Origin: Treponema_B putidum
GTDB taxonomy: Bacteria > Spirochaetota > Spirochaetia > Treponematales > Treponemataceae
Assembly (NCBI RefSeq): GCF_007830595.1
Contig: NZ_VLLD01000001.1
Length of the DNA stretch: 64,000 nt
Strand: one strand, 5' to 3'
Part shown: piece after piece, positions 1-8,579 of the stretch
Numbering within the stretch: position 1 is the first letter of the stretch
Layout: each line of letters opens with the position of its first letter
Notes under the pieces: model-generated
Told to the model about the DNA's origin: nothing
Seen by the model: only the letters and a program-made list of their open reading frames with translations
Databases searched by the model: none
Made by a program: the position numbers and the translations under genes

Positions 1-994
1 ATTCTTTCATGTGATCGTTGGTACGCAAATCAGAATATTCTTCAAGTTTTTGAGCCGTATTTCTGAATTTTGGGTTAACGGCACTTATAGCTTCCCATTG
101 CTCTATTGCCTTGTCTATGTTTCTTTGCTTTTCATAACATTCCGCTAAAAGGTATCTCGAATAAAGCACTTCAGGTGAGGAAGGCTGTTTTGAAGATTTT
201 ATCGCACGAATAAATTCGAATTCTGCCTTTTCAAGGCTGTTTGTTTCCAAATAGCAGTTTCCTCGTTCAAAAAAGCATTTTGTTCTGATTTCCTGTTTTC
301 TTGCAGCTTTTTCGAGAGCTGAAAGGGCTCCGGCATAGTTTTTTTTGCTTTTTAATATTCTTCCGTGGTAATAGAGGGTTTCGCTGTTATCGGGGGCTAA
401 TTTTAGGGCAGTGGCAATGGCTTTTTCGGCTTCGGGAATTTGGTTCGATTTAAAAAGTAAAAGTCCCAATGACGCATAAGCCTCAGAAAAGCGGGAATCG
501 ACTTCTATAGTTTTTTGAAAATAAGCTATTGCCTGATCCGTCATATTTTTATTTTCATAGATCTGGCCTGCTTGAAAATAAGGCTTGGGATTTTTAGGAT
601 CTTTTTTAGTTAAAAGTATAAATTCCTTTAAAGCTTCGTCCGGCTGCTGGAATTTTAAATATAAATCTGCTATAATGGTTCTGAATTCGATTTCTGTCGC
701 GGGATTATTAAATACGGCAGTTTTGTTTAGAGTTTTAAATTCGATAAAGGCAAGATCGTTTTTTTTGTCTGCAAGATAGGCCTTTCCCAGAAGGTAGCGG
801 GCTTCGGAGTCTCTGGGATTTTTTGAAAGAATGGACTTTGCATCCTTTATGGCAGCTCCGTATTTTCCGGCTTTTAAGTTTTTTTCGATTCTCGATTTCT
901 TTTTTGGAAAAAGAACCGATTTTAACAAAAAAATAATGAGAAAAATAAGGCCGGAACTTATTGCGGCAATCAAAATAATCGTTAATGAAGACAT
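1..994 (-). CDS. TPR-repeat membrane-anchored protein (3' end outside window)
   Basis: The reading frame opens with ATG at 994 and runs leftward off the window, so at least 331 residues are visible and the C-terminus is missing. Residues 5-28 form one hydrophobic segment, so the protein is probably anchored in the inner membrane by its N-terminus. The rest is a series of 34-residue TPR-like helical pairs, with motifs such as SEARYLLGKAYL and SEAYASLGLLLF. TPR proteins are usually assembly or interaction scaffolds; no partner is evident. It is divergent from the next TPR gene with only 37 bases between the starts. No clear Shine-Dalgarno precedes the ATG. The exact role is unknown. Confidence 0.85.
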   Translation of the reverse strand, partial: MSSLTIILIAAISSGLIFLIIFLLKSVLFPKKKSRIEKNLKAGKYGAAIKDAKSILSKNPRDSEARYLLGKAYLADKKNDLAFIEFKTLNKTAVFNNPATEIEFRTIIADLYLKFQQPDEALKEFILLTKKDPKNPKPYFQAGQIYENKNMTDQAIAYFQKTIEVDSRFSEAYASLGLLLFKSNQIPEAEKAIATALKLAPDNSETLYYHGRILKSKKNYAGALSALEKAARKQEIRTKCFFERGNCYLETNSLEKAEFEFIRAIKSSKQPSSPEVLYSRYLLAECYEKQRNIDKAIEQWEAISAVNPKFRNTAQKLEEYSDLRTNDHMKE

Positions 995-1001
995 ATCTAT
1001 A

Positions 1002-1010
1002 TGGTATAGT
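1002..1010 (+). promoter_or_regulatory. possible extended -10 promoter
   Basis: TGGTATAGT matches an extended -10 element and lies about 20 bases before the TPR gene start. It would give a very short leader that begins almost at the GGGAGGG ribosome binding site. No good -35 is seen, so this is a weak call. Confidence 0.3.
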
Positions 1011-1031
1011 TTTTGGGAGGGAATGTCAAAT

Positions 1032-1772
1032 ATGAAAGCGTATTTTTATCAATTAAATTTCAAAAAAGGCATATTTTTTGCCGTTTTTGTATCTTTTTTT
1101 TCATTGATTTTTGCTGTTGACTATTTTGAGGAGGGCAAAAAACTTTTGTATGAAGATAGACCTCAAGAAGCGGTTTCTGCCCTTTTTAAGGCTAGTCAAG
1201 AAGCGGAGACTCCTAAATCGGTTTATCTTTATCTTGGGGTTGCTTATTTTAGGACAGGGAAGTACAGTGAGGCCTTAACCTATCTTTCTCAGGGTAAAGA
1301 TAAGGACATTCTCAATGGGCATTTGTATTATTATAATATAGGCAATGTTTACTTTTTACAAAATCAGTTTGAAGCCTCCGAATTGGCGTATAGTGAGGCT
1401 ATTTCTTCAAACGGTCTATATGCTCCGGCTTTTTTGAATAGGGCTAATACTCGTATAAAACTGGAAAAACTTGAGGGTGCTTTACAAGATTATAAGATTT
1501 ATTTAAACTTAAACCCTGAAACGCTCCAAAGATCTTCAATCGAAAAAATGATTTCTCTTCTGGAAGGTATTGCTGAAGAAGCAGCAAGAGCCAGGGCTCT
1601 TGCTGAAGCAAAAAAAGCAGCCGAAGAAGCGGAGCGTTTGGCCGCTGAGGCGAGGTATAAAAAACTTATGGATGATGTAAATTCTAATCTTTCATCGGTA
1701 GATAATGCAGATGCCTTATCGGCCGGTGCCGACAATACAATAGATTATTCGGAGGAAAACGAACTTGACTGA
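1032..1772 (+). CDS. TPR-repeat exported protein
   Basis: About 246 residues. A hydrophobic N-terminal segment (IFFAVFVSFFSLIFA) looks like a signal sequence or anchor. Three to four TPR-like units follow, then an Ala/Glu/Lys-rich coiled coil (around EEAARARALAEAKKAAEEAE) and an acidic tail. The ATG at 1032 was chosen because GGGAGGG at 1015-1021 is about 10 bases away. The in-frame ATG at 1023 is too close, and the frame upstream of it overlaps the divergent gene. The stop overlaps the TTG start of the next gene, so the two are probably translationally coupled. Function unknown; likely a scaffold in the envelope. Confidence 0.8.
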   Translation: MKAYFYQLNFKKGIFFAVFVSFFSLIFAVDYFEEGKKLLYEDRPQEAVSALFKASQEAETPKSVYLYLGVAYFRTGKYSEALTYLSQGKDKDILNGHLYYYNIGNVYFLQNQFEASELAYSEAISSNGLYAPAFLNRANTRIKLEKLEGALQDYKIYLNLNPETLQRSSIEKMISLLEGIAEEAARARALAEAKKAAEEAERLAAEARYKKLMDDVNSNLSSVDNADALSAGADNTIDYSEENELD

Positions 1773-3912
1773 TTTTCAAAAATTTTTAATAGGTACTCTG
1801 ACGGGTATTTTGATAGCTGTTTTAGTTGTTGTAGGTATTTTATTTTTTACAAAGAGCAAGGTGCAGGATGCCGGCTCTGCCGATATGCAAACTATTGCAA
1901 AGATTGAAGCTGAAAAAGAAGAACTTGCACGCCTTCAAGAAAAAAGAGCTAAAATTGAAGCCGAGCTTGAACAAGCCAGAATAGAAAGCGAAAAAGAGCG
2001 GGCTCTCTTAGAGGCGGAAAATCTAAGACAGGCTGAAGAAATTAATAAAACTCTCGCTGCTGCTTCTGAAAAAGAAAAAAAGGAAGCTGAGGCTGAAAGA
2101 AAAAGAAAGGCCGAAGAAGCTTTAAAAAGAGCTGAAGAAGCAAAGAAAAGACAAGAAGAATTGATTAAACAGCAACAGGAATTAAAAGAAGCTGAAGCAA
2201 GAAAAAAAGCCTCAATAGATGAAGCAAATAAAATTGCGGCCGAGAAAGCCGAAGCAGACCGCAAAGCAAAGGCTGAACAGGAGCGCAAGGCTAAGGAAGA
2301 AGCTGACCGCAAAGCAAAAGCTGCTGCGGAACAAAAGGCAAAAGATGAATCGGCAAAAAAGATAGCTGAAGAAGAAAAGAAGAGGCTTGAAGATGAAGCT
2401 AAAAAGCAAGCTGCTATAGATGCTCAAAAAGCTCAAGAAGCTGAAAAGCTTGCAAAGCAAAATGCCGATGCAAAGATTAAAGCTCAAATGGATGAGGTAG
2501 ATCGTCTTGTTTCTGAAGGAATTAACTTTTTAAATAACGGAAACCTTAATTCGGCTCTTAGTACATTTTCAAAGGCTTCCTCTAAAATGCCCGACTCTGA
2601 AGTTTCGTTTACTGCAAAAAAATATTTGGATATGGCTTCTGCTTTAAATGACTATGCTTCGGCTCGTGAAGGAACAGGGGATGCCGAAAAAGCTCTTTCG
2701 GATGCAGACGCATACATAAAGAAATCCGTAAATGCCGATGATCAAAACGCAAGAGCTCATTACGTTTATTCTCAAATTGCCGATGCACAAAAACAGCCTC
2801 AGGTTGCTCTTGTTGAATTGGAAAAAGCTCAAAGTTTAGATCCGGATAATTATTTATACAATTATGAACTCGGTAAAAAATATTATTCAAGAGGCCATTA
2901 TCAAAAAGCTAAAACTTCTTTTGACCGAAGCGTAAAGTCAAATCCTAAATTTGATAGTGCTTTTTTTAATTTGGGAATGTCTTGCAGAAAGTTAGGTTTG
3001 GAAAATGATGCTTTTTCCGCTTTTTCTTCTGCTGTAAAGATAAAACCCGATTATGTAAAGGCTTTTTTGGAAATGGCCCGCATACGCAAATCCCAGCGGA
3101 AATTTGATCAAGCTATCGACAACTATAAAAAAGCTCTTTCTTATGAACCTGCCAATCTTTCAGCCTTACGTGAGATGGCTCAAGTCTATGCGGAACTGGG
3201 AGAAAATAATTTAGCAGAGCGTCACTTTAAGGAAGCCATTACACTAGGCGAAGACGATGCCATAACCTATTATAATTTGGCAACGGTACAAGTTGATTTA
3301 GGAAAATATGGGGAGGCTTTGGCTAATGCAGAAAAAGCCTATAACCTAAAGCCGGCGGACGCTAGAGTCTTATATACATACGGATTGACCTTAGAAAAAA
3401 ACGGAAAAAAAGCCGAGGCTTACGATTATTATACTCAGGCCGTGTCTGCAAATAAAAGCTATGCAAAACCTAAGATAAACCTAGGCCGTATGTATTTGGA
3501 TGAAGGTAAATTCGGTGAAGCTGAAGAAAACCTTTTAGATGCATATAAACTTGAGCCCAATAATTTTGAAGTAAATACAAATTTAGGCAAGTTATACGGC
3601 TTAAAAGGAGACTATAATAAGTCCGTTAATCATTATTCAAATGCCGTAAAAACCCAGCCTCTTAGCATTACGGCAAAACAGAATTTGGCTTCGGCTTATA
3701 TTTCTGCAGATCTAAAAGAAAATGCCGTAAGCGTTTATGAACAGATTATCAAGGTTGATGCAAAAAACTGGGATACATATTATGAGTTGGGCAAGCTTTA
3801 TATAAGCCTGGATAAAAAAGCCGATGCAAAACTTATTTTGGAGGGCTTACTGAATAAAAATCCGAATTATTCAAAAGCTGCTGAAATTCGCTCAATGCTT
3901 TCGTCCCTTTAG
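1765..3912 (+). CDS. large membrane-anchored coiled-coil and TPR protein
   Basis: 715 residues starting at TTG, with GGAGG nine bases upstream at 1751-1755. Residues 7-28 form a transmembrane segment. Residues about 45-245 are an uninterrupted Lys/Glu/Ala coiled coil, and residues about 245-715 are roughly a dozen TPR units, with repeats such as AFFNLGMSCRKLG and YELGKLYISLDKK. The likely topology is an inner-membrane anchor with a long periplasmic rod carrying a TPR superhelix. That suits a structural or assembly role in the spirochaete envelope, but this is inference. The start overlaps the previous gene by eight bases, so the two form an operon. A perfect palindrome follows the stop. Confidence 0.88.
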   Translation: MTDFQKFLIGTLTGILIAVLVVVGILFFTKSKVQDAGSADMQTIAKIEAEKEELARLQEKRAKIEAELEQARIESEKERALLEAENLRQAEEINKTLAAASEKEKKEAEAERKRKAEEALKRAEEAKKRQEELIKQQQELKEAEARKKASIDEANKIAAEKAEADRKAKAEQERKAKEEADRKAKAAAEQKAKDESAKKIAEEEKKRLEDEAKKQAAIDAQKAQEAEKLAKQNADAKIKAQMDEVDRLVSEGINFLNNGNLNSALSTFSKASSKMPDSEVSFTAKKYLDMASALNDYASAREGTGDAEKALSDADAYIKKSVNADDQNARAHYVYSQIADAQKQPQVALVELEKAQSLDPDNYLYNYELGKKYYSRGHYQKAKTSFDRSVKSNPKFDSAFFNLGMSCRKLGLENDAFSAFSSAVKIKPDYVKAFLEMARIRKSQRKFDQAIDNYKKALSYEPANLSALREMAQVYAELGENNLAERHFKEAITLGEDDAITYYNLATVQVDLGKYGEALANAEKAYNLKPADARVLYTYGLTLEKNGKKAEAYDYYTQAVSANKSYAKPKINLGRMYLDEGKFGEAEENLLDAYKLEPNNFEVNTNLGKLYGLKGDYNKSVNHYSNAVKTQPLSITAKQNLASAYISADLKENAVSVYEQIIKVDAKNWDTYYELGKLYISLDKKADAKLILEGLLNKNPNYSKAAEIRSMLSSL

Positions 3913-3915
3913 GGC

Positions 3916-3939
3916 ATCCTTTAGGATATCCTAAAGGAT
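3916..3939. repeat. 24-bp perfect palindrome after the TPR gene
   Basis: The two 12-base halves (ATCCTTTAGGAT and ATCCTAAAGGAT) are exact reverse complements with no loop. It begins three bases after the TPR stop codon. There is no T-run after it, so an intrinsic terminator is doubtful. The CCTTTAGG core resembles the CCTTTGGG units before rpoN at about 53.2 kb. Confidence 0.6.
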
Positions 3940-4043
3940 ATAATTAAGGACAACCGTAAAAACCTTGTCGGATTTTTAGAACTGCCCTATAGTATTTGTT
4001 TTAAAATTATGTTAAACTTGGGAACGTTGTAGGTAGTCTTTAT

Positions 4044-4213
4044 TTTACGTGCTTTTTCACTTCGTTGCAAAAGCACGTAAAAACTTTTTTCGCAAATTGA
4101 TATTTGCTGCAAAAAGTTTTTATGAAGGTAAGATAAACAGTTCGGCAGGAATTCAGCTTCACTGTTTATCTGCCGAGTTTGCCTTTAGGCAAACGTCACA
4201 TTTATTATGGGAG
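4044..4213 (+). repeat. modular stem-loop repeat, copy A
   Basis: Four consecutive stem-loops lie immediately before a start codon. They are TTTACGTGCTTTT (4044-4056) with 4069-4081; AAAAACTTTTT (4079-4089) with 4111-4121, enclosing GCAAAT-TGAT-ATTTGC; GATAAACAGT (4132-4141) with 4161-4170; and GTTTGCCT (4177-4184) with 4187-4194. The element ends in ATGGGAG, which supplies the ribosome binding site of the ATG at 4219. Related modules recur at 6870-7173 and 35809-36027 in other combinations. A short reading frame crosses it but is not kept in all copies. Confidence 0.8.
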
Positions 4214-4218
4214 TGTTC

Positions 4219-5388
4219 ATGGCTACAAGTGAAAAAAAGCGGGTTTTAGATCTTCCGTTAAAGCTTATTTTGACTCAGGAAGGTTCTACTTTTTTTATAA
4301 AAAGAAATAAAAAACTCCTTAAATTTAAGCTTGCAGGAAATATTGAGGAATACGGTATTTCTCTTGATAAATTTATTCCGGAAACCATTCAGCGCCTTCT
4401 TTTGGCAGACTATATCTCAAAAATTGAAATCTCGAAACCGGAATTTGTTTCTTCAAGGCAAGAGGTTATGGACCTTTCAAAACTTATAGTATATTCGGTT
4501 TTATATAAGCAATATGATGATTATATATTTAAACAAATCCTAAACTCTCCTGTTATAAAAAAATGGAACCGCCAAAACCCTGCAAGCATAATAGATGAGA
4601 AAACACGTATAAACGAAAAATATTTGGCAAATGTATTGCAGCAAAACGAAAAAATGATTTATGAAGCAAAGCAAGAAATCGTAAAGCCTCTTTTTTCGTT
4701 TATAACAAAAAATAATGCTCTTTCTCCCGAAGAAAAAAATATTCAACTTTTTTTAGCCGAGAAATTTTTAAATATAATGAGGCCCTTTACTTGGTTTATT
4801 ATAACGAAATTCAGAATGCACAAAGATTTTGATTTAATCTTAAAAACAATAAGGACATCTTTAACCGAATATATGGATAAAACAAAAATAGCCGAGTACA
4901 TAGCCCTTATGCTGATGGAGCTTATTATAAGTGCAGAAAATATGAATTTGCGTAAAGAGGCCTTGATTCTTTTTCCTGAACTGGATGACCCTCAAGAAGC
5001 ATTACTTGATCCTGAAATACGCCGGCGGCTTGTTGCCGAGCTCGAAAAAAAACAAGAACTGGTATTTGTTTCATGGAAAATTGGAAGCGGAGGAACGGCC
5101 TCTATAGGTACGCAGGGTAAGCTCCAGATTACCCTTTACAGTAAAAACGAACAGTCGGATGCTGTCAGGGCAAACTTAAATGACTTAAAGATGGCAGATG
5201 TCGACAAAAATTCTTTAATTGACTTTTATCGAGCCCTTCCTGAAGGTTCCGAAGATTTAAATTTGGGAATGTACTATATTTCTTACTTAAATGATGCTTG
5301 TGAAAAGGTAAATGTCCGCTTTGAATCGAGTGCAAACCGCTTTGAAGATACGGATCTTACCGTAATGAATATGTCCTTTATGTTTTAA
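4219..5388 (+). CDS. conserved hypothetical protein, possibly treponemal
   Basis: 389 residues with no recognised domain, signal peptide or membrane segment, so probably cytoplasmic. The sequence is Lys/Ile/Leu-rich and mainly helical. A glycine-rich segment near residue 295 (GSGGTASIGTQG) precedes a more beta-like C-terminus. The ATG at 4219 was chosen because GGGAG at 4209-4213 is well spaced; the ATG at 4207 lies inside the repeat element's ATGGGAG. The gene sits directly behind stem-loop repeat copy A. The following lipoprotein gene begins 24 bases after the stop, so the two may be co-transcribed. Function not known. Confidence 0.8.
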   Translation: MATSEKKRVLDLPLKLILTQEGSTFFIKRNKKLLKFKLAGNIEEYGISLDKFIPETIQRLLLADYISKIEISKPEFVSSRQEVMDLSKLIVYSVLYKQYDDYIFKQILNSPVIKKWNRQNPASIIDEKTRINEKYLANVLQQNEKMIYEAKQEIVKPLFSFITKNNALSPEEKNIQLFLAEKFLNIMRPFTWFIITKFRMHKDFDLILKTIRTSLTEYMDKTKIAEYIALMLMELIISAENMNLRKEALILFPELDDPQEALLDPEIRRRLVAELEKKQELVFVSWKIGSGGTASIGTQGKLQITLYSKNEQSDAVRANLNDLKMADVDKNSLIDFYRALPEGSEDLNLGMYYISYLNDACEKVNVRFESSANRFEDTDLTVMNMSFMF

Positions 5389-5412
5389 CATGAAGAAGTT
5401 GCGGATGATTCA

Positions 5413-6126
5413 ATGAAAAAAAACGTAAAAAAAGAATGGCTAAAAAAAACTTTGTTTTTTTTTATTGTGACTCTTTTGCTTTCATGTTCTTTTGATAAGC
5501 CCGAAATACCTGAGCTTTCCGTCAAAATTTTAAAGATAGAAACGGAGGCCGGAACAATTGAAGAAAGACTTTCCCTATTTTTAATGTACAAGGATGAAAA
5601 CGGACGGAATGATTATTCTTCAATACAGCTGGTACATTTGGAGTCGGGACTTACATGGGTTTTGAACAGGGAAAATACTTCCTTTTTTTCTTCCTCACAG
5701 CTTAGAGCTTCGGATTCCGAGAAAACTCTATGGGCAGGCTCCAATAAGATAGCGTCGCCGTTCGGACAAATTCCCATAGGAGAATATTCCGTTGTGCTGG
5801 AAGATTTGTCGGGAAATAGGGTTATAAAAAAACTTACCTTAAAAGAGTCTGAAATGCTTTCATCGATTTCTTTTGTATTCAGGATTCAAGACGGCCGATG
5901 GAGGATTGAAGCTTCAGAAAATTCCACATTTAAAACTTTTTTTCTTATTCTTTTGGGGGCCGATAAGCAGCCGCTTTTTGTTCAAGGTTTACCTGAAGGT
6001 TCTAAACTCGAGGATTCTATTGCTTCCCTGCTCGAAAAATATCCGGACACCCGTTATATTCAATGTATGGCCCAAAATGCTCAAGGCGATACAGCCTATT
6101 TGACAAAGTACTATAGTTTGTATTAG
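5413..6126 (+). CDS. predicted lipoprotein of unknown function
   Basis: 237 residues with a Lys-rich start, a hydrophobic stretch (TLFFFIVTLLL) and a lipobox ending LLLSC, giving Cys25 as the acylated residue. The mature part looks beta-rich and has no domain I recognise. It follows the upstream hypothetical gene closely and ends nine bases before trmB, so the three genes probably form one operon. The envelope role is inferred only from the lipobox. Confidence 0.8.
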   Translation: MKKNVKKEWLKKTLFFFIVTLLLSCSFDKPEIPELSVKILKIETEAGTIEERLSLFLMYKDENGRNDYSSIQLVHLESGLTWVLNRENTSFFSSSQLRASDSEKTLWAGSNKIASPFGQIPIGEYSVVLEDLSGNRVIKKLTLKESEMLSSISFVFRIQDGRWRIEASENSTFKTFFLILLGADKQPLFVQGLPEGSKLEDSIASLLEKYPDTRYIQCMAQNAQGDTAYLTKYYSLY

Positions 6127-6135
6127 TATCAAAGG

Positions 6136-6843
6136 ATGAATAGTACTGAAATTACTCAAAATACCGATGTACCGTCTCATTTTCGATCTATAAAAACTTT
6201 TGTTTTAAGGACGGGGCGGATGACCGAGGGGCAAAAAAGAAATTACGAAGCTTTTTATCAAAAGTGGTGTATTCCATATACAGAAAACCCAATCGGCTTC
6301 AAAACTCTTTTTCAAAACGATAATCCCGTAATCATAGAAATCGGCTTCGGAATGGGGACTGCAACTGCCCAAATTGCCGAAGATAATCCAGATAAAAACT
6401 ATCTCGGCATAGAAGTTTTTAAGGCCGGGGTGGGAAAACTTTTAGGTGAAATTGAAGAAAAGAAATTGAACAATGTGCGGATTATTGAACATGATGCAAT
6501 TGAAGTTTTAGAAAATATGATAAATGATGAAAGTATTGACAGCTTTCATATTTTTTTCCCCGATCCGTGGCAAAAAAAACGGAATCATAAAAGGAGGCTT
6601 GTAAGAAGACCTCGAACCGATTTGCTGTCAAAAAGATTAAAAAAAGGCGGTTATATTTATATGGTAACCGATTGGGAAAATTATGCAGAGGATGCCTTTG
6701 AGCAATTGAGAGAAACTCCTAATCTAAAATCAAAATACGAAAAATTTGCTCCAAGTCAAAGCTGGCGTCCCACAACAAAGTTTGAAAAAAAAGGCTTAAA
6801 AAAAGAACATGTGATAAATGAGCTGATTTTTGAAAAAGAGTAA
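6136..6843 (+). CDS. trmB: tRNA (guanine-N7-)-methyltransferase
   Basis: 235 residues, the normal family length. TrmB transfers a methyl group from SAM to N7 of G46 in the variable loop of tRNA. The N-terminal IKTFVLRTGRMTEGQ matches the family start, which supports the ATG at 6136 although its Shine-Dalgarno is poor. The SAM-binding motif IEIGFGMGTATAQIA is near residue 73. The substrate-binding motif reads FFPDPWQKKRNHKRRLV; many homologues have His where this has Gln after PDPW. The C-terminal RPTTKFEKKG motif is also present. It is the last gene before stem-loop repeat copy B. Confidence 0.96.
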   Translation: MNSTEITQNTDVPSHFRSIKTFVLRTGRMTEGQKRNYEAFYQKWCIPYTENPIGFKTLFQNDNPVIIEIGFGMGTATAQIAEDNPDKNYLGIEVFKAGVGKLLGEIEEKKLNNVRIIEHDAIEVLENMINDESIDSFHIFFPDPWQKKRNHKRRLVRRPRTDLLSKRLKKGGYIYMVTDWENYAEDAFEQLRETPNLKSKYEKFAPSQSWRPTTKFEKKGLKKEHVINELIFEKE

Positions 6844-6869
6844 GCCGCTTTTATAAAGTGTTATTGTAT

Positions 6870-7173
6870 GCAGTTTGTAAACAAACTGCGTAAAAAAACT
6901 TTTTTCAGGATTTGATTCGCTATCCGCTTTAGCGGATACGATTAAAAATTTCCTTGCAGAACAGAGCCATAAGGCTCTGATAATCCTTACAAAAAGTTTT
7001 TATGGGAGGTGTGATAAACAGTTCGGAAGGAATTCAGCCTCACTGTTTATCTGATGAGTTTTGTGCTTTGCACAAAACATCGCATTATTGATTGCCGTTT
7101 CTCACAGGTGTTGCGAAACGGCGTAAAAAGTCAAATCGAAAATTGATATTTTCTCATTGACTTTTTATGGGAG
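6870..7173 (+). repeat. modular stem-loop repeat, copy B
   Basis: This is the longest copy. It has GCAGTTTGT/ACAAACTGC (6870-6889), then a branched unit with outer stem 6894-6904/6991-7001, an inner AGGATT/AATCCT helix and two hairpins (6921-6938 and 6962-6979). GATAAACAGT/ACTGTTTATC (7013-7051) and GTTTTGTGC/GCACAAAAC (7058-7078) follow. A second set comes last: GCCGTTTC/GAAACGGC (7094-7122) and AAAAAGTCAA/TTGACTTTTT (7125-7166), the latter enclosing GAAAAT-TGAT-ATTTTC. It ends in ATGGGAG, seven bases before aroC. Several stems differ from copies A and C by paired changes. Confidence 0.82.
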
Positions 7174-7179
7174 TAATCT

Positions 7180-8265
7180 ATGGGGGCAAATTCTTTTGGG
7201 CGTTTTTTTACGTTGACAACTTTTGGAGAAAGTAGGAGTGCCGGAGTAGGGGCGGTAATAGACGGATGCCCCGCAGGAATCTCTCTTTGTTCCGAGGATA
7301 TTCAAAAAGAACTTAACCGTAGAAAACCTTCGCCCTCCGGCCTTTTTTCTACAAAGCGGAAAGAGGATGACCTTTGTGAAATTCTATCCGGCGTTTTTGA
7401 AAATAAAACCATAGGCAGCCCCATTGCCGTTCTGGTTAGAAATAACGAAACCTCCTCCAAGGATTATGAAAACTTACAAGATTTTTACCGTCCGGGGCAT
7501 GCCGATTATGCTTATGATGTAAAATACGGGCATCGGGATTACCGCGGAGGCGGAAGGGCTTCCGGACGGGAAACGGTAGGCAGGGTTATAGGCGGAGCTG
7601 TTGCAAAAAAAATGCTCGAAGCCTTTGCTCTAAAAGAGGAAAAAAAGCCCATTGAGGTAGGGGTAAGAGCCGAAGAAATTGCAGGTCTTAAAACAGGTAT
7701 GCCTCTCAGTGAAGATGATGCACTGCCTGAGCCGATTTTTGAAAAATTGAACGATTTGGCTTCTAAGGGAGATTCAGCCGGATGTGTTTTGTCCTGTTCT
7801 ATTTTAAATGTTCCTGAAGGATTGGGCTCTCCTGTTTTCGGCAAACTTGATGCGGTTTTAGCCCAATCCCTAATGTCGATAGGTGCCGTAAAAGGGATAG
7901 AAATCGGAGGCGGCTTTTACTCGGCCTCCATTACCGGCAGTGAAAATAATGACCTTGCAAAAAATTATTCGGGCGGCATTTTAGGCGGTATTTCCTGCAA
8001 TATGGGCTATAACTTAAATTCCAATTATAAGGGAAATAGAAAAGATGAGAACTCATGCCGGATAGATTTGAGACTTGCCGTAAAACCCGTTCCATCAATA
8101 AAAATGAATCAAGCATCCCTTAACAAAAGAGGAGAGAAGTGCTCTCTTTCTGTTGGAGGAAATCACGACATTTGCCTTTTTCCGCGCATTTTGCCTGTGG
8201 TTGAAGCAATGTGCTATTTAGTTCTTGCAGACGCCTTTCTGGCCTCGAAAATAGAAAGATTTTAG
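7180..8265 (+). CDS. aroC: chorismate synthase with altered active-site motif
   Basis: 361 residues, full length. Chorismate synthase converts 5-enolpyruvylshikimate 3-phosphate to chorismate using reduced FMN. The motif RPGHADY (near residue 104, with the second conserved His), YRGGGRASGRETVGRV and the C-terminal GNHDIC segment are all present. The first signature, normally GESHG, reads GESRS (residues 17-21), so the usual active-site His is Arg and the next Gly is Ser. This is visible in the bases (GAA AGT AGG AGT) and is not a frameshift. No other shikimate gene is adjacent. The gene lies directly behind stem-loop repeat copy B, whose ATGGGAG provides the ribosome binding site. Confidence 0.93.
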   Translation: MGANSFGRFFTLTTFGESRSAGVGAVIDGCPAGISLCSEDIQKELNRRKPSPSGLFSTKRKEDDLCEILSGVFENKTIGSPIAVLVRNNETSSKDYENLQDFYRPGHADYAYDVKYGHRDYRGGGRASGRETVGRVIGGAVAKKMLEAFALKEEKKPIEVGVRAEEIAGLKTGMPLSEDDALPEPIFEKLNDLASKGDSAGCVLSCSILNVPEGLGSPVFGKLDAVLAQSLMSIGAVKGIEIGGGFYSASITGSENNDLAKNYSGGILGGISCNMGYNLNSNYKGNRKDENSCRIDLRLAVKPVPSIKMNQASLNKRGEKCSLSVGGNHDICLFPRILPVVEAMCYLVLADAFLASKIERF

Positions 8266-8579
8266 AATTGTTAAAAATTAGGGGTGTCTTCTTTTTTTGC
8301 CGATAACTCTTTTGCTTGCTCTTTTTGTTCAAACCTTTTACAATTTATATCTATATTTTACGATATAAAGGTTATGGGATTAGTAAAATTTATTTATTTT
8401 TATAGGTAAACTTAAGAGCAAAATACGTCTTAAAAAATTGAAGTTTTCGAGGTTTACCTTAGATTTAACTTTATTAAATAATAAAGCCTCCTTTACGATA
8501 GGATTATGTCTGGTACTAAACTAATAATCGAACCGGAAATCAAAAAAGCAAAACAATCTTTTTTAATAAATTTGAGTCT
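8266..8579. other. intergenic region without a clear gene
   Basis: AT-rich spacer between convergent aroC and a lipoprotein gene. AGGTAAAC near 8404 and GTTTACCT near 8453 are complementary and could form a weak hairpin. A 25-codon frame from 8506 has no good ribosome binding site and was not called. Nothing else is seen. Confidence 0.5.

Noticed and set aside
831..1031. longer N-terminus of the first plus-strand TPR gene
   Set aside because: It would overlap the divergent gene by more than 160 bases and lacks a ribosome binding site; the ATG at 1032 has a good one.
4132..4194. integron attC recombination sites
   Set aside because: The hairpins lack the GTTRRRY and RYYYAAC core sites, and the modules are too short and regular for attC.
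4049..4249. 66-codon reading frame across stem-loop repeat copy A
   Set aside because: Parts of the peptide (INSS, HCLS) can be read in copies A and B, but copy C is frameshifted by one base and copy B has a different start. Stem changes compensate at the base-pair level, so the coding reading is not supported.
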